Below, one piece after another: positions 22,436 through 32,437 of a DNA stretch of 64,000 bases. Source of the stretch: Durusdinium trenchii (Eukaryota > Sar > Dinophyceae > Suessiales > Symbiodiniaceae). Under the pieces are notes generated by a model. It searched no databases, had not been told where the DNA came from, and saw only the letters and a program-made list of their open reading frames with translations. Where the stretch lies: contig CAXAMN010013847.1 of assembly GCA_963970005.1 (NCBI GenBank), positions 101,400-165,399 on the forward strand, in the 5' to 3' direction. How positions within the stretch are numbered: position 1 is the first letter of the stretch; each line of letters opens with the position of its first letter. The position numbers and the translations under genes are program-made.

Positions 22436-22552
22436 GGAGCCCCTAGTAGCATCCTTGGTACTAGTAGCTTCTTGTTCCTACTAGTAATGCCAGGAGCTAC
22501 TAGTAGCTTAATTCTTGCTCCGTTCGTAGCGATGCCCTTTGTTCCTTGTTAG
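22436..22552. repeat. CTAGTAGC dispersed repeat
   Basis: CCTAGTAGCATCCTTGG, ACTAGTAGCTTCTTGTTCC and GCGATGCCCTTTGTTCC units recur. Same family as at 20750. Confidence 0.7.
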
Positions 22553-22819
22553 GACGGGCCACGCAGCCTGGAATTCGGGATAGGGAAACAAGATACCTAG
22601 AAAACGTAGTAAATTAGCAGAAAAAAAACGATCCATTTTTGGAAAAGACAATGTTTTCCAAATGGTGCGTTTGGGATCTGACGGCACGTACCTGAATTTC
22701 GGACACAAGTCACCAAATGTCGACCTCACCAAGAAATACCAACATCTTTTTTGAGCCTTCAACATGCAGCTACGAGCCTAAGAACTCACAAATGGCGTTT
22801 GGTGATGCAAAACAAAATA

Positions 22820-22955
22820 TACGGGCTAGTATGGGTTAGCACGGGTTCCGTACGGGTTCTCAAAACACAATGTTTTGTGGGGCAGATCGAAAATACGGGT
22901 TCCGTATGGGTTAGTACGGGTTAAGTACGGGCTCCGTACGGGATAAATACGGCTA
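22820..22955. repeat. tandem TACGGGTT / CCGTACGGG repeats
   Basis: Short units TAGTATGGGTTAGCACGGG, TTCCGTACGGGTT and TTAGTACGGGTTAAGTACGG alternate in two blocks split by about 35 bases. It is a decayed minisatellite without coding sense. Confidence 0.75.
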
Positions 22956-24208
22956 CGGTGTCTTATGTTTTCAGTCAAGTCGCCCTCCAAATTCACAAAA
23001 AGGCAATGACCAAAACAGATGGAAGAATCGGAAGAATACTCGACATTTGGTGACTTGCGGATCGATCAATGTCCCACGGCACTCACCCAAAAGCAAGATC
23101 CGGGAGACACGTGTTTGTTTGTGGTAGCCGGGGCTATTCTTCAGTGTTTTTACCAAAAGACAATCTTTGTCGAGAAAAGACGGTGTTTTCCATCTCTTCC
23201 CTGGAAAAAGTGATGTTTCATCCAGGAGCCTACAAATTGTTAGTGTTTTGCTTCTCTAGGTTGAAGCGAGAATGGAGAACTGACAGCAAGAACGCCCAGC
23301 AGTTCGGAAATCGAAATGGGTTGGGCAATTCAAGAGAAGGGCCATCACAAGTGGGCGTAGTGCACCGTTTTGTTTATCTCTCAAAGCAAACGCGAACCAA
23401 ACCGACAAGTAATAGCAATTCTGCAGCAAAAGGCATGAGAGGTAGCATCAAATCATATTTGTTTTGTGAGAAACGCTTTGTTTCGGTCCATCATACATCA
23501 CGTCAACCATCCAGGGTGATTTTCTGGGTTAGGTGCAACCTAAGACCCTCACACGGCTCTCGGCAAACAAATCTTCTGGCAGGTTTTGTGAATTGCTTTG
23601 GCATCTGCAAGCCAGGCCAGCGACATGAAATAGGAGTATAGTATAGAGTCTATAGCAAATAGCAGCTCATAGTAGTGCAAATATAGTAATTAAGAGTCTG
23701 GATGCTTCAGTCGCACTTGACTTTTTAGACTTCTGCTCCATGTTTCGCTGCAGGAGCTCCGCTCGGATCAAGCGGGTGTCGCTCGGAGGACGAGGCAGGC
23801 GCCCGGCAGGTCGAGCGGATCGGGGGGAAGTCGAGGTTGGTGAGTGGAAGTGATTGGAAAGGGGGTCCGTGTTGCGGCCCTATAGATGAGAGATACTGAA
23901 GAAAGTGGCTGTTTTCCTTTCTAAATAGCGCAAGTTGTGATGAGCCGGAGGTGTCACTTCACGAATTTGCCCTCGGTTGCTGAAACTGGGAGATTGTATG
24001 ACTCCAGCGACAACCTGTGGGCGCCCTCCAACTCGCGCCACCTGTTGTTCCACGGCAAAACTGGACCTTTTCGCGGCTTCTTTCAGGTTCTTCCGCGCTG
24101 CGTGGTGCGCCTTCCCCGCGGGCCAAGCTTTTCGGCCCCGCCTCGCCGTGCTTGGGCAACCAATGGCGAGTTTATGTTCCACAGAAACTGGGAGAGGCAG
24201 TTGAAGAA

Positions 24209-24243
24209 TGTCCATCAAGACATTCTTGTCCATCAAGACATTC
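24209..24243. repeat. 18-bp direct repeat, two copies
   Basis: TCCATCAAGACATTCTTG is followed at once by a second copy ending CATTCTGC. It is too short to classify. Confidence 0.7.
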
Positions 24244-24593
24244 TGCAAACAATCAGCTCACTTGACCTGAAATCTGTGGGTGTCCAATTGTTTTCACCGT
24301 CTTTTGGAGGGTCAAGATGATTTCTGCAGTCGGAGCGGCACTTAGATCTCCAAAATGGCATCGGGTTCCTTGGCTTTCACCTGCCCTAAGAATCCTTGGA
24401 CCCTCCATGGCATGGCAGGGGTCAGACCCTCTATGGCAGAGGGTGAAGAGAAGAATTGTGGCGACTTTGTGTTTTTGTTCAACAGCTGTGTGCATCTAGG
24501 CGGAAGTTTGGGTTGTTTGTGCATGGATCCTTTTCAGCTGGGCATAGAACTGTGGAAGTCGTGACATCTCTGCACTTCGTCTAGACCTCTCGG

Positions 24594-24683
24594 TAGTAGG
24601 AACAAGGGCATCGCTACTAGTAACACAGGGCATCGCCACTATATAGTAGCTCTTGGACTTACTACTAGGGACAAGAAGATACA
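24594..24683. repeat. CTAGTAAC / GGCATCGC dispersed repeat
   Basis: AACAAGGGCATCGCTACTAG is followed by a diverged second copy and TTACTACTAGGGACAAGAAG. It is the reverse-orientation form of the 20750 family and directly abuts the MITE-like copy at 24687. Confidence 0.65.
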
Positions 24684-24686
24684 ATT

Positions 24687-24784
24687 ACCAGGAGTCACAA
24701 AGGGGTGCCTATTGGAGGATAGGGGTGTCCATTATCCACTCACTGGATGGGACTAAAAACCACTCCGTCTTGTGACTCCTGGTA
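24687..24784. repeat. MITE-like inverted repeat, family B (best arms)
   Basis: TACCAGGAGTCACAA at 24687-24701 is a perfect reverse complement of TTGTGACTCCTGGTA at 24770-24784. Inside, GGGGTGCCTATTGG and GGGGTGTCCATTATCC show the family core. Confidence 0.8.
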
Positions 24785-24824
24785 TGGCAGTTATTTGTAA
24801 ACCAATCGCCTTCATCTCACTGAG

Positions 24825-24911
24825 GTGGCACGCCCATCGCCCACGGCCGTGAAACGCGCGGCCGAAACCGCCAGCAAAAGCGAGTCGAGTGGCGCCACAC
24901 TGCGCAGTGGA
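24825..24911 (+). CDS. GC3-biased exon-like island
   Basis: After TCACTGAG|G the + frame reads VARPSPTAVKRAAETASK, then SESSGATLRSG, with strong third-position G/C. The Ala/Ser/Lys-rich content suggests a linker or low-complexity segment. No family is recognised and the donor is unclear. Confidence 0.3.
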
Positions 24912-25389
24912 TGGAGTCGATGCACTGGGCGCGCCCCAAAAACGACAAGTGCCCTCTGAGATGGCATGGGGTTGTCATGGCTTGTGGGACCAAACATGGG
25001 CAAAGACAAAGCCGCTGGGACATGCAAGAAGAAATGCTTCAAGACAATGCTTGTTCAACTGAATGCTTTGCAGAAGAAATGCTTCAACTTAAAGAGTTCC
25101 TTCTACACTCTTACACTCCATAACCAGTCTCCAGGACCGGGGTCACCAAAAAAGAACAGACGAAGACCGTTTCTTCTACGGTGTGGACCAGACCGACCAG
25201 ACCGACCTTCACGCAATGACCCGGTGCGACGCTGGACTTGTTTTCGTTGGAAGATGTTTGAGGAAGGAAGCTGTGGTCCATGCACTCCAGCAATTTGAAA
25301 GATCACGTCCGGCACAGCTTACCAAAGTAGAAACCATCATCCATCGCCCTTGTTGAAGCAACTCTGGCAAAACCGAGATGGTTTATGGC

Positions 25390-25490
25390 ACCTGAAGCCC
25401 AACCAGTCTACCATTTGCCACAAGTCAGACCTTTTCATTCGGAGGCTTTCTCGTGCCCGAAACCGGTCTCCTGGTGTCATGGGCGTGTCA
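25390..25490. repeat. dispersed repeat shared with 47987-48085
   Basis: CCTGAAGCCCAACCAGTCTA followed by CCATTTGCCACAAGTCA here aligns with CCTGAAGCCCAGCCAGTCCA and CCATTTGCCGCGAGTCA at 47990. A CTCGTGCCCG core follows in both. The copies are about 75-80 percent alike by eye. Confidence 0.6.
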
Positions 25491-25838
25491 TGATGGGTCA
25501 GCCAGTGGATTCCACTGATGGGTACGACGTACTTCTCACACCGTCCGCCCCCACCCCGGTGGCGTTCGGGGTTTCGCCTCCGATTCCCGCCCTCCCGCCC
25601 TCCCGCGGACGTGGAACGGACGCAGATGCCTAGCCCCGGAGAAGTGGATGAGTTGCCCAACCTTGTTAAGGATCGGTGACAACCCATGGAAAAAAGAAAA
25701 GTAACCATGCAGATGAACAGTTCCATATGCCCAAAATGCCGTCCGACTCTTTGGGACGCGACTGTGTTGCAACATGTTGAAACGACTTGGGTCACAGAAA
25801 CCGTCGTTCTCCGTTTCGCATGTAGGTTCACTGATGTC

Positions 25839-25948
25839 GACGGTCGGGCGGGACGAACTTCGGGGTTTGGTCGTCGGAGGCAAGAAGGATCAGGTCGAGG
25901 TCTATCGCTTCAACGGACCCCTGCGAGCGAACCACGGAGTCGAGTCGT
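25839..25948 (+). CDS. GC3-biased exon-like island, possibly terminal
   Basis: The + frame reads VGRDELRGLVVGGKKDQV, then EVYRFNGPLRANHGVES, and then TAG. Third positions favour G/C. It looks like real protein, but no family is recognised and the stop may be intronic. An antisense frame is also open; I prefer + from base use. Confidence 0.35.
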
Positions 25949-26924
25949 AGGTTGTTCGCACTTTCCGTGCGCTGGGTGGGTAGAGGGAGGCAGAGGTGGA
26001 GGGGCGATTCTTCTAGGGGCGTGTTTTGGGGAAAGACGTGTAACAGGAGTCGTTCCTTTTGGAGTTGACACCCGGGAGCCCTGGAAGTGTGAAGGACAAA
26101 GTAGGTGAAACAAAGGAAGTGTGATGCGCTGGAAGCTGCATGGTTTCGTGGCTTTTGCATCCAGGACGTCACCTACTTTTTCAGTTTGTGTTTTTATCAA
26201 CAGATCTATTTGGGGCGGAAACCTTCGTGAATTGATTCACAACCTCACGCAATGTGAGTCACAGTACGTGAGGAGTTCCCAGTGGAGGTGTTCTCATGAT
26301 ATTTAAGTGCGGCGCAACTGTTTGTGTACAAGCTCAATAGGATGTTTTGAGCATTCCGCGTTTCAAAGTGGTGTCGGAATTGGCTCAACATACCCTGCCA
26401 TGTGACTTCACAAAACCAATCATCATGAATTTAGATAGTGTCCTATCGCAAGTACAAGGGTGACTGTAGCTTTCACAAGGTTGAATTGAAGTTAATTTGG
26501 TTCAAAAAAGAATCTGATCAACATCATCAGCATGTTTGGATCATTTGTGTTGTGTTCAGAAGCTGCAAAAAGCAAAGCATAGAATAACGAGACCCGACCA
26601 TGAAATTGTCATTAGGGTATACAGTGACATATACATTCTATGTAAAACATTAGAACATCCAAGCACCAAGACTGGTCCAAAGCAACATTTGTAACTTGCC
26701 GTGTCCTCATCCAGTGTGATTGGCAAGAAGAGAACATATAGGCTCATAGTTTTGATACGTGTTGACATGTTGAAATTGAATAAACTCCTGTGAAGCCATG
26801 TGCGGTTCCTGATCTAGCTCAATCCCACAGAAGCACCATACTAAACCAGTGATTTGTACAAAACGGGCTCCCAGAGTCTGAGTCCTGGAGGACAAAACCT
26901 ATCTCCATGGACTTCCTCCACCTT

Positions 26925-27080
26925 CCATGCTCATCGAACTCAGCATCCCGCAGGACAGCTACTTCCACGTCGCGACCGAGAGCGGAAAGGCGAGCGAGCG
27001 TTTGCGCCGTCTGCGCAGAAGGTCTGCGGGTCGACGGTCGACGGTCACCTGGACCGACCGACCGGTTGGCGGTCTTCGGA
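26925..27080 (+). CDS. GC3-biased exon-like island
   Basis: The + frame reads LIELSIPQDSYFHVATES, then GKASERLRRLRRR, with G/C at most third positions over about 31 codons. The minus strand is also open (it reads ALGRDVEVAVLRDAEFDE), so strand is not certain. No domain is recognised. Confidence 0.3.
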
Positions 27081-27105
27081 GGGATGGAAGTCATGAGCAT
27101 ACAGG

Positions 27106-27228
27106 CCCTAGGGATCCGGTCGTACCTCCTCAAGTTCGGTACGACTGGACCCGGTCCCATGGCACCCGGGGGTTTGTCGTCCCGCCTTCGAAACGAAACG
27201 AAACGAGGGTACGACTGGATCCTTAGGG
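27106..27228. repeat. MITE-like inverted repeat, family C
   Basis: Ends are CCCTAGGGATCCGGTCGTACC and GGTACGACTGGATCCTTAGGG. The centre differs from the other copies and contains GAAACGAAACGAAACGAGG. Confidence 0.75.
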
Positions 27229-27229
27229 A

Positions 27230-29411
27230 GGATACACCTCAGAAGTCACTGATCAATCGTTACCATCTGCAAAATACACCTCTATGAGAGGTGTAACATC
27301 AGTTGTTCTGTAACATCTGCAAAATCATGGTATGGAACTGGGGTGAGTTTGGGGTGTATCCACCTCCTAGACGATCCTGCAAATCGCGTGGCTTTCCTGC
27401 CGGGCAAGGTGGTGTTTTGTTTCTTTCTGGTGGCATTCCGATCCAAGGAACTGTGACATGACGAGAACACCGCAGTGCCTGACGCAGTCGCTAAAGGCTT
27501 TGCCCCGCTGTTGGCTTTGCCAAAGCTACCACATCACTTTCATGGACGAAAAGCTGGACGTGCATGGGTGGAACTTCGCGACGTGCTGTGTGATTGGCCC
27601 AAAAACAACACGTTCTTAAGACACACCCAACGTTTTACTCGGCTCCGAAAACACTCCGTGCACAAAATCGAGGACAACCTGTGGGATGAATCGTGAGGTC
27701 TTTGATTTGCTTTGAACTTCCACCACTTCGTCCCAACATGGTGCCCTATCGCAGGGTGAACCCGGATGTTGAAAGGGGATGTCTCCCTTGTGTCGCAGTG
27801 GCTATGACTGAGTTCCATATTTTCAAGTCTGGGTGGTGGTGTAATTCAGATATTTGTTTGTTCGACCTTTACTTGGGATGATACCCACAGGATCTTTGAT
27901 TGTTTGTTCCTTTTCCTTGAAACACCCGAAGATCTTCCACTCATAGGGCGTCGACCCACAGGTTATTTAGATGTTGGACACACCTGACGGATGCGGATCT
28001 CGCCAGGGCTGACCGCTTCCTTGTTGTCTTGGGAAGAGTGGCCCACCAAGGAGGCGGACGCCGCCCGGTTTGGCCACTGTTTTGTTGCCTAGACTGACCC
28101 CTGTTCAACCACCCCAGTGTATGTACTTATGACTTATTCCATACATGGAGTGTTTGGGTTGCAAATCAGTGTAAGGGTTGTTTGGAAAACCTGGTTCAGT
28201 CGTGGTGTGAAGCGGTTTGAGAATGGCTCAACGAATCGCATGTCTTGGACAGGCTTCAACACTCTCAACGACTCGTCGAAAATGGCAGTTGGCTGTTTAG
28301 GGGTTTGTTGAAAACAACACGTGTGCCCAGTCTGCCCAGTGCAGAGGTGGTGAAGTTGGCCGCTTTAGGTGTCCTCTTGCCCACGTGATTCCATGTCTTC
28401 CATGTCCAGAAGCTTCGTCCCATCAGCCAAGCCACTCGGCCAGGAGCTCATCTCGGCACTGGATCTACAACTGGAGAACGGAGGTGGGAGCTAAAACTGT
28501 AACAGCCGCCTACACTGCCGAAAACAAACTCATGGACCCGGTGGTTTTGGCACCCTCTGTCCGACTCTTTTCCTTTACAAACCAGGGGTTTAAAGCGTTC
28601 CAAGCGTTCAAAGCGTATGCATCGTTCGCCATGGCGAACGAGGGGTCCTGAACGCACTGACCTCTTCTCCAGGGCCAAGCTTGCCATGTGGCCAACTCTT
28701 CCCATGCACTCTCTCAGAAGGGATGTCGCTATCGGCGGCCAAATGCATGCAGAAGTCGGTGTCTTTTTTGCATGAGGTTTCGAACCCAAAGCGCCTCGAA
28801 AAGAATCAGGTTTTGGTGAATCCACAGGTCGCTTTCTGAGGCATTTGACAACGACCCACCTGTTAGTGGGTACTTCCGCCGCGTTCGATGCTTGTTGGCG
28901 GTATCGAGGCTCCCGTTTAATGTGCGCGTACAGCGAGCCATTGCGAGCCATATTCCTGTTGCCTTTAGCTGGGCAAGTTGATAATGAAGATGCTGAGGTG
29001 CTGCCCGTGTGCAGCACATTGACGAACGAAAACCGTCACTCTGAAAGAGAACTTCTTCATGTTCAGGCCCGCAATGTGTTCAAGTACGTCTCCGTCCAGC
29101 TGCACAGTTGTGCGGAATGGGCTCTGCTTGGATTAATAAGAAGTGGTTGCTCTCAGAGTAACTTAATAACAACTAACTTCCTTCACTTCTTCCTTTTGAA
29201 GGGCTGCTTGCAAACTTCCCAACGAATTCCGTTTACAAACCAATGAATCCTGTTAGGACGACCTCGAAACACAAGAACTGACACGTTGGACACGTTCTCA
29301 CATGGTCTGGTGACTCTGGAGAGTGCAGAGTTTGAGTATTTCCATCACACCACCGACTTGTTGCGGTGCTTGAGGTGTGCTTGGTCCTCATAGGAGGGTT
29401 CTCAAATGGGT
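27230..29411. other. no gene recognised
   Basis: Several open frames cross this stretch on both strands, but none has GC3 bias, splice support or a known motif. A family A MITE fragment lies near 28090-28160, around CCATACATGGAGTGTTTGGG. Confidence 0.4.
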
Positions 29412-29753
29412 TCACACCTCAGATCCAACCACAGCCGCAGCCTTCAACTGCTCGAAGTCCAGTTCATCCGAAGCTTGCCATCCCGGCCCCCCGTCATGAC
29501 TTGGGTCACACATGGTCACACGTGATCCTGCCGGATCCACCTTCCTCCTCGCCGCCTCGAACTTGTATAGAGGTTCCGCGTGCAGGAACAGCTGGCAGAG
29601 GCGGATGAAGGGCAGAACACGTTCAGCGGTTGAGGCCGTTTGGCGGATAGTTGGATCAACCTTGCGGTTAATGCGCAGCCGTGGACACTCTGGGCAGCCG
29701 TAGGCTTGCGCTTGCAGATACTGGTCCTCCGTGCATGCAGCACGTCGTACCAA
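29412..29753 (-). CDS. possible minus-strand coding remnant
   Basis: The minus frame reads LVRRAACTEDQYLQAQAYG, then CPECPRLRINRKVDP, then AERVLPFIRLCQLFLHAEP. The CPECP pair and the absence of stops are protein-like, and it faintly recalls retroelement-associated proteins of dinoflagellates. No splice site or start is evident. It would be an exception to the + strand bias in this window. Confidence 0.25.
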   Translation of the reverse strand: MVRRAACTEDQYLQAQAYGCPECPRLRINRKVDPTIRQTASTAERVLPFIRLCQLFLHAEPLYKFEAARRKVDPAGSRVTMCDPSHDGGPGWQASDELDFEQLKAAAVVGSEV

Positions 29754-30337
29754 CTCATGATGCGGGGGAACCTCTCCGCAGGTATGTTAGCTTGACGCCC
29801 GCGGAGCCTGGTCCGCGGTCTTGCCTCGACGGATTGGAGGGCGTGTACGTTCACAAGATTTCACAAGACTTCCGGCCTGCCGGCCGAGAAAGGACCGAAA
29901 ACACCAACTTGAGGTGCCGGAAGAGGTGGAAAAGTGCTTGGCCACGGAGATTAAGGCCGAGGGGGGTCGGAAGCCACCGAGCCTCGTCCGCTCTGGACCG
30001 TCCAGATCCTTGCCTCCAATGTCTGCATGCCTATGCTCTTTTGGTCAAGGAACAGACCCCTTTGCACCTAGTCGATCAGCATCTCCAGCAACACTCTCTT
30101 TGCGTTACGGCTCCGCTGCTCGCCCTCCCTGTCTTTCGCGGTGGAACCACTATCTTAAGCGGATCCCTTCTTTCGTCTGCTCCAAGACGCTCGCCGTCCC
30201 TTTCTTACACATCAAACACACGCTCTTCCTTTTCCAGCGCCTTCAGCCTCTTTCCACCTCCCCTCTTCTCCCCAATGAGGCTCTACACTGATCTCCGCGA
30301 AAAAGAATTGTACGTGGTAATGCAGATTTTCTTCCTG

Positions 30338-30562
30338 TCAGCCACTCAGCCACTCAAGATCCTGAGTGGCTGAGTGGCTGACACGAAGAAAGCCTGAGTG
30401 GCTGACAGGAACAAAATCCTGAGTGGTTGAGTGGCTGAGTGGCTGACAGGACGAAAAACCTGAGTGGCTGAGTGGCTGACANNNNNNNNNNGACAGGGAG
30501 AAAAGCCTGAGTGGCTGACAGGAAGAAATGCCTCAGTGGCTGAGTGGCTGGTGTGGAGTAGT
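30338..30562. repeat. TGAGTGGC array with a perfect 20-bp palindrome, interrupted by a gap
   Basis: The array starts with GTCAGCCACTCAGCCACTCA, a 6-base spacer, and its exact reverse complement TGAGTGGCTGAGTGGCTGAC. Units of CCTGAGTGGCTGACAGGA with A-rich spacers follow, about seven in all. A short echo lies at 31801-31850 (TTGAGTGGCTGAGTGGCCGC). Hairpins of this kind commonly break assemblies. Confidence 0.85.
30482..30491. other. assembly gap of ten N
   Basis: Ten unresolved bases lie inside the TGAGTGGC array. The true array length is therefore unknown. Confidence 0.99.
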
Positions 30563-30736
30563 CGTGGTAGTAGAGCTAGTATTGGTAGTAGCTGATCCTT
30601 ACTTGTAGAATTGGACAGCTGTTCTATTGGAGTCAAAGCCGACGCAAAAACTGAAGTCTGTCTCCTTGTCTAAAGCACCCTCTTTCTCTAACAGTTATTA
30701 TATAGTATATACACAAATGTGAAATATCCGCATTTT

Positions 30737-31200
30737 CGACCCAATGCGTGCAAAAAGCCGGAGGTAAATTTTACCCCCCAGATTTGCCATAACAATTAGC
30801 CAGCTATTTCATCAAGACACTCTATTCCTTATACCTTTTTGGAAGCCTTATCCTGCACTACGGACGCTAGTGCATTTACAATCCTTGTGATGCCAGAAAT
30901 GTGTTGACCCTTATTTCCGACCCAATGCGTACAAAAGCTGGGGGTGAATTTACCCACCAGATTCGCTACGACATTAAACCAGCTATTTCATCAAGACACT
31001 TATAATACCTTTTTCGAAGTCTTATCCTGCACTACGGAGGGCCTGGTGCATGTACATTCCTTGTGATGCCAGAAATGCTTACCTCTATGTCCGACCCAAT
31101 GCATACAAAAGCGGAGGGTAAATTTAACCACCAGATTTGCAAAACAATAAGCCAGCTATTTCGTCAAGACACTCTATTCCTTATATGTTCGTGCCTAAGT
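30737..31200. repeat. tandem repeat of about 175-180 bp, 2.6 copies
   Basis: Copies start at CGACCCAATGCG, positions 30737, 30918 and 31092 (periods 181 and 174). Each contains GTAAATTTACC-like sequence, CCAGCTATTTCATCAAGACA, CTTATCCTGCACTACGGA and TTGTGATGCCAGAAATG. The third copy stops after TTCCTTATATG. Confidence 0.85.
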
Positions 31201-32019
31201 ATGCGAGCGTCTGCTAAAATACCGAGGTGGATGTTAGGATGTAGGGACGTTCCAGGCACTGCACATGCGACTCCCCCGTGAGGGCTCCGTAGCTCTATGT
31301 TTGCGCTTGTGCTTTGCAGCCAAAGCCTTGCCGAGCCTCATTGCCCGAAAGAGCTGCTGACAACTGTTACTTGACACCCCAATGAACAATAGGCCCCGTG
31401 CTCCAAGGAGCAATCAGCCCAGTGCTGTTTATGAAGCATGCAGGTCACCATCATTAGTGTGCTGCAGCTCACTTGCCGACTGATTTCGCGCCCACTGCGA
31501 ATGGTGGTGGAACAGCAGCAGGATCCGTTTCAGAAACGACACAGTCATTTTTGTTTTCAACAATATACATTATACCCTGCAGCTGAGTGCCATGGAAATC
31601 CAGCTCGAACCCTGGCTTTCCGTATGGGTACACGAGATCAATAAGTGCTGCACGGAAACAAACACCTCCGGTGCGCTTCGGCTAGCTTTCGACCTCCTCC
31701 TCCTACAGTGGCTCTACTGCCACTGCTACTATTACTACCACTACGACTACCACGTCCACTGCTCCGACCACACCGACTGCTAATTATAGAACTATACTGC
31801 TGCGACTGCTTGAGTGGCCGCTCAGGATCTTGAGTGGCTGAGTGGCCGCCGGGAACCGCGACCCGGATTGCACATACTCTCATTTAAGGCTGCCGGCTGC
31901 CGCGCCATTTTGTTACATGCATCTCTTTTCTGTCTCTCCCTGCACCGATGCCAGGTACAGCCATCTTCATCGCAGAGCGCTGCCGCACGTGGAAATCCTG
32001 GCTTTCGCTTCCCCCTCAG

Positions 32020-32437
32020 GTAATGCATGCAGATGCTGAGTATGCCGCTGATCCTCCAATGGCGCTGGTGGCCCCTGATTGTCTAAGTCGCCTCGATGAA
32101 TGGGTCCACCGGACAGTGGAATTCGTTCATGTGTTGCATCGACCAGGGGCATCTGTTGATACAAAAATTTTTGGCGAAGTGGTCATTCGATACATTTACT
32201 TGTTTAGTGAGCGTTTTTTGGGACTTGTAGCGCAAATCCCCTATCTCGAGCACTTTCTCAAACTTCGAGCGTTTTCAACATCTGAGAGGATGTTTGGGAC
32301 TGATAGAGCCATTTTGGCTCTCTTTCCTGAGTCCCTGGGCCCATCTGTGCCCTGTGCTGCGTTCCAGTGCGCCCATCAGCATGTATGCATTGTGCACGCT
32401 ACAGGCATAGACTTTGGAGGCATACCTGCAGTGGCAG
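32020..32437 (+). CDS. gene block, N-terminal exon
   Basis: A pyrimidine-rich acceptor, TTCCCCCTCAG|G, opens an exon reading ADAEYAADPPMALVAPD, then LDEWVHRTVEFVHVLHRP, and later TGIDFGGIPAVA. The donor is GTATGT at 32438. A join to CAG|CTGG at 32475 keeps the frame and continues VPIFVVHDGHSLSMFQF to about 32562, though a 37-nt intron is unusually short. No known domain. Bases 32307-32320 match the spliced-leader core AGCCATTTTGGCTC but are coding here. Confidence 0.5.
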
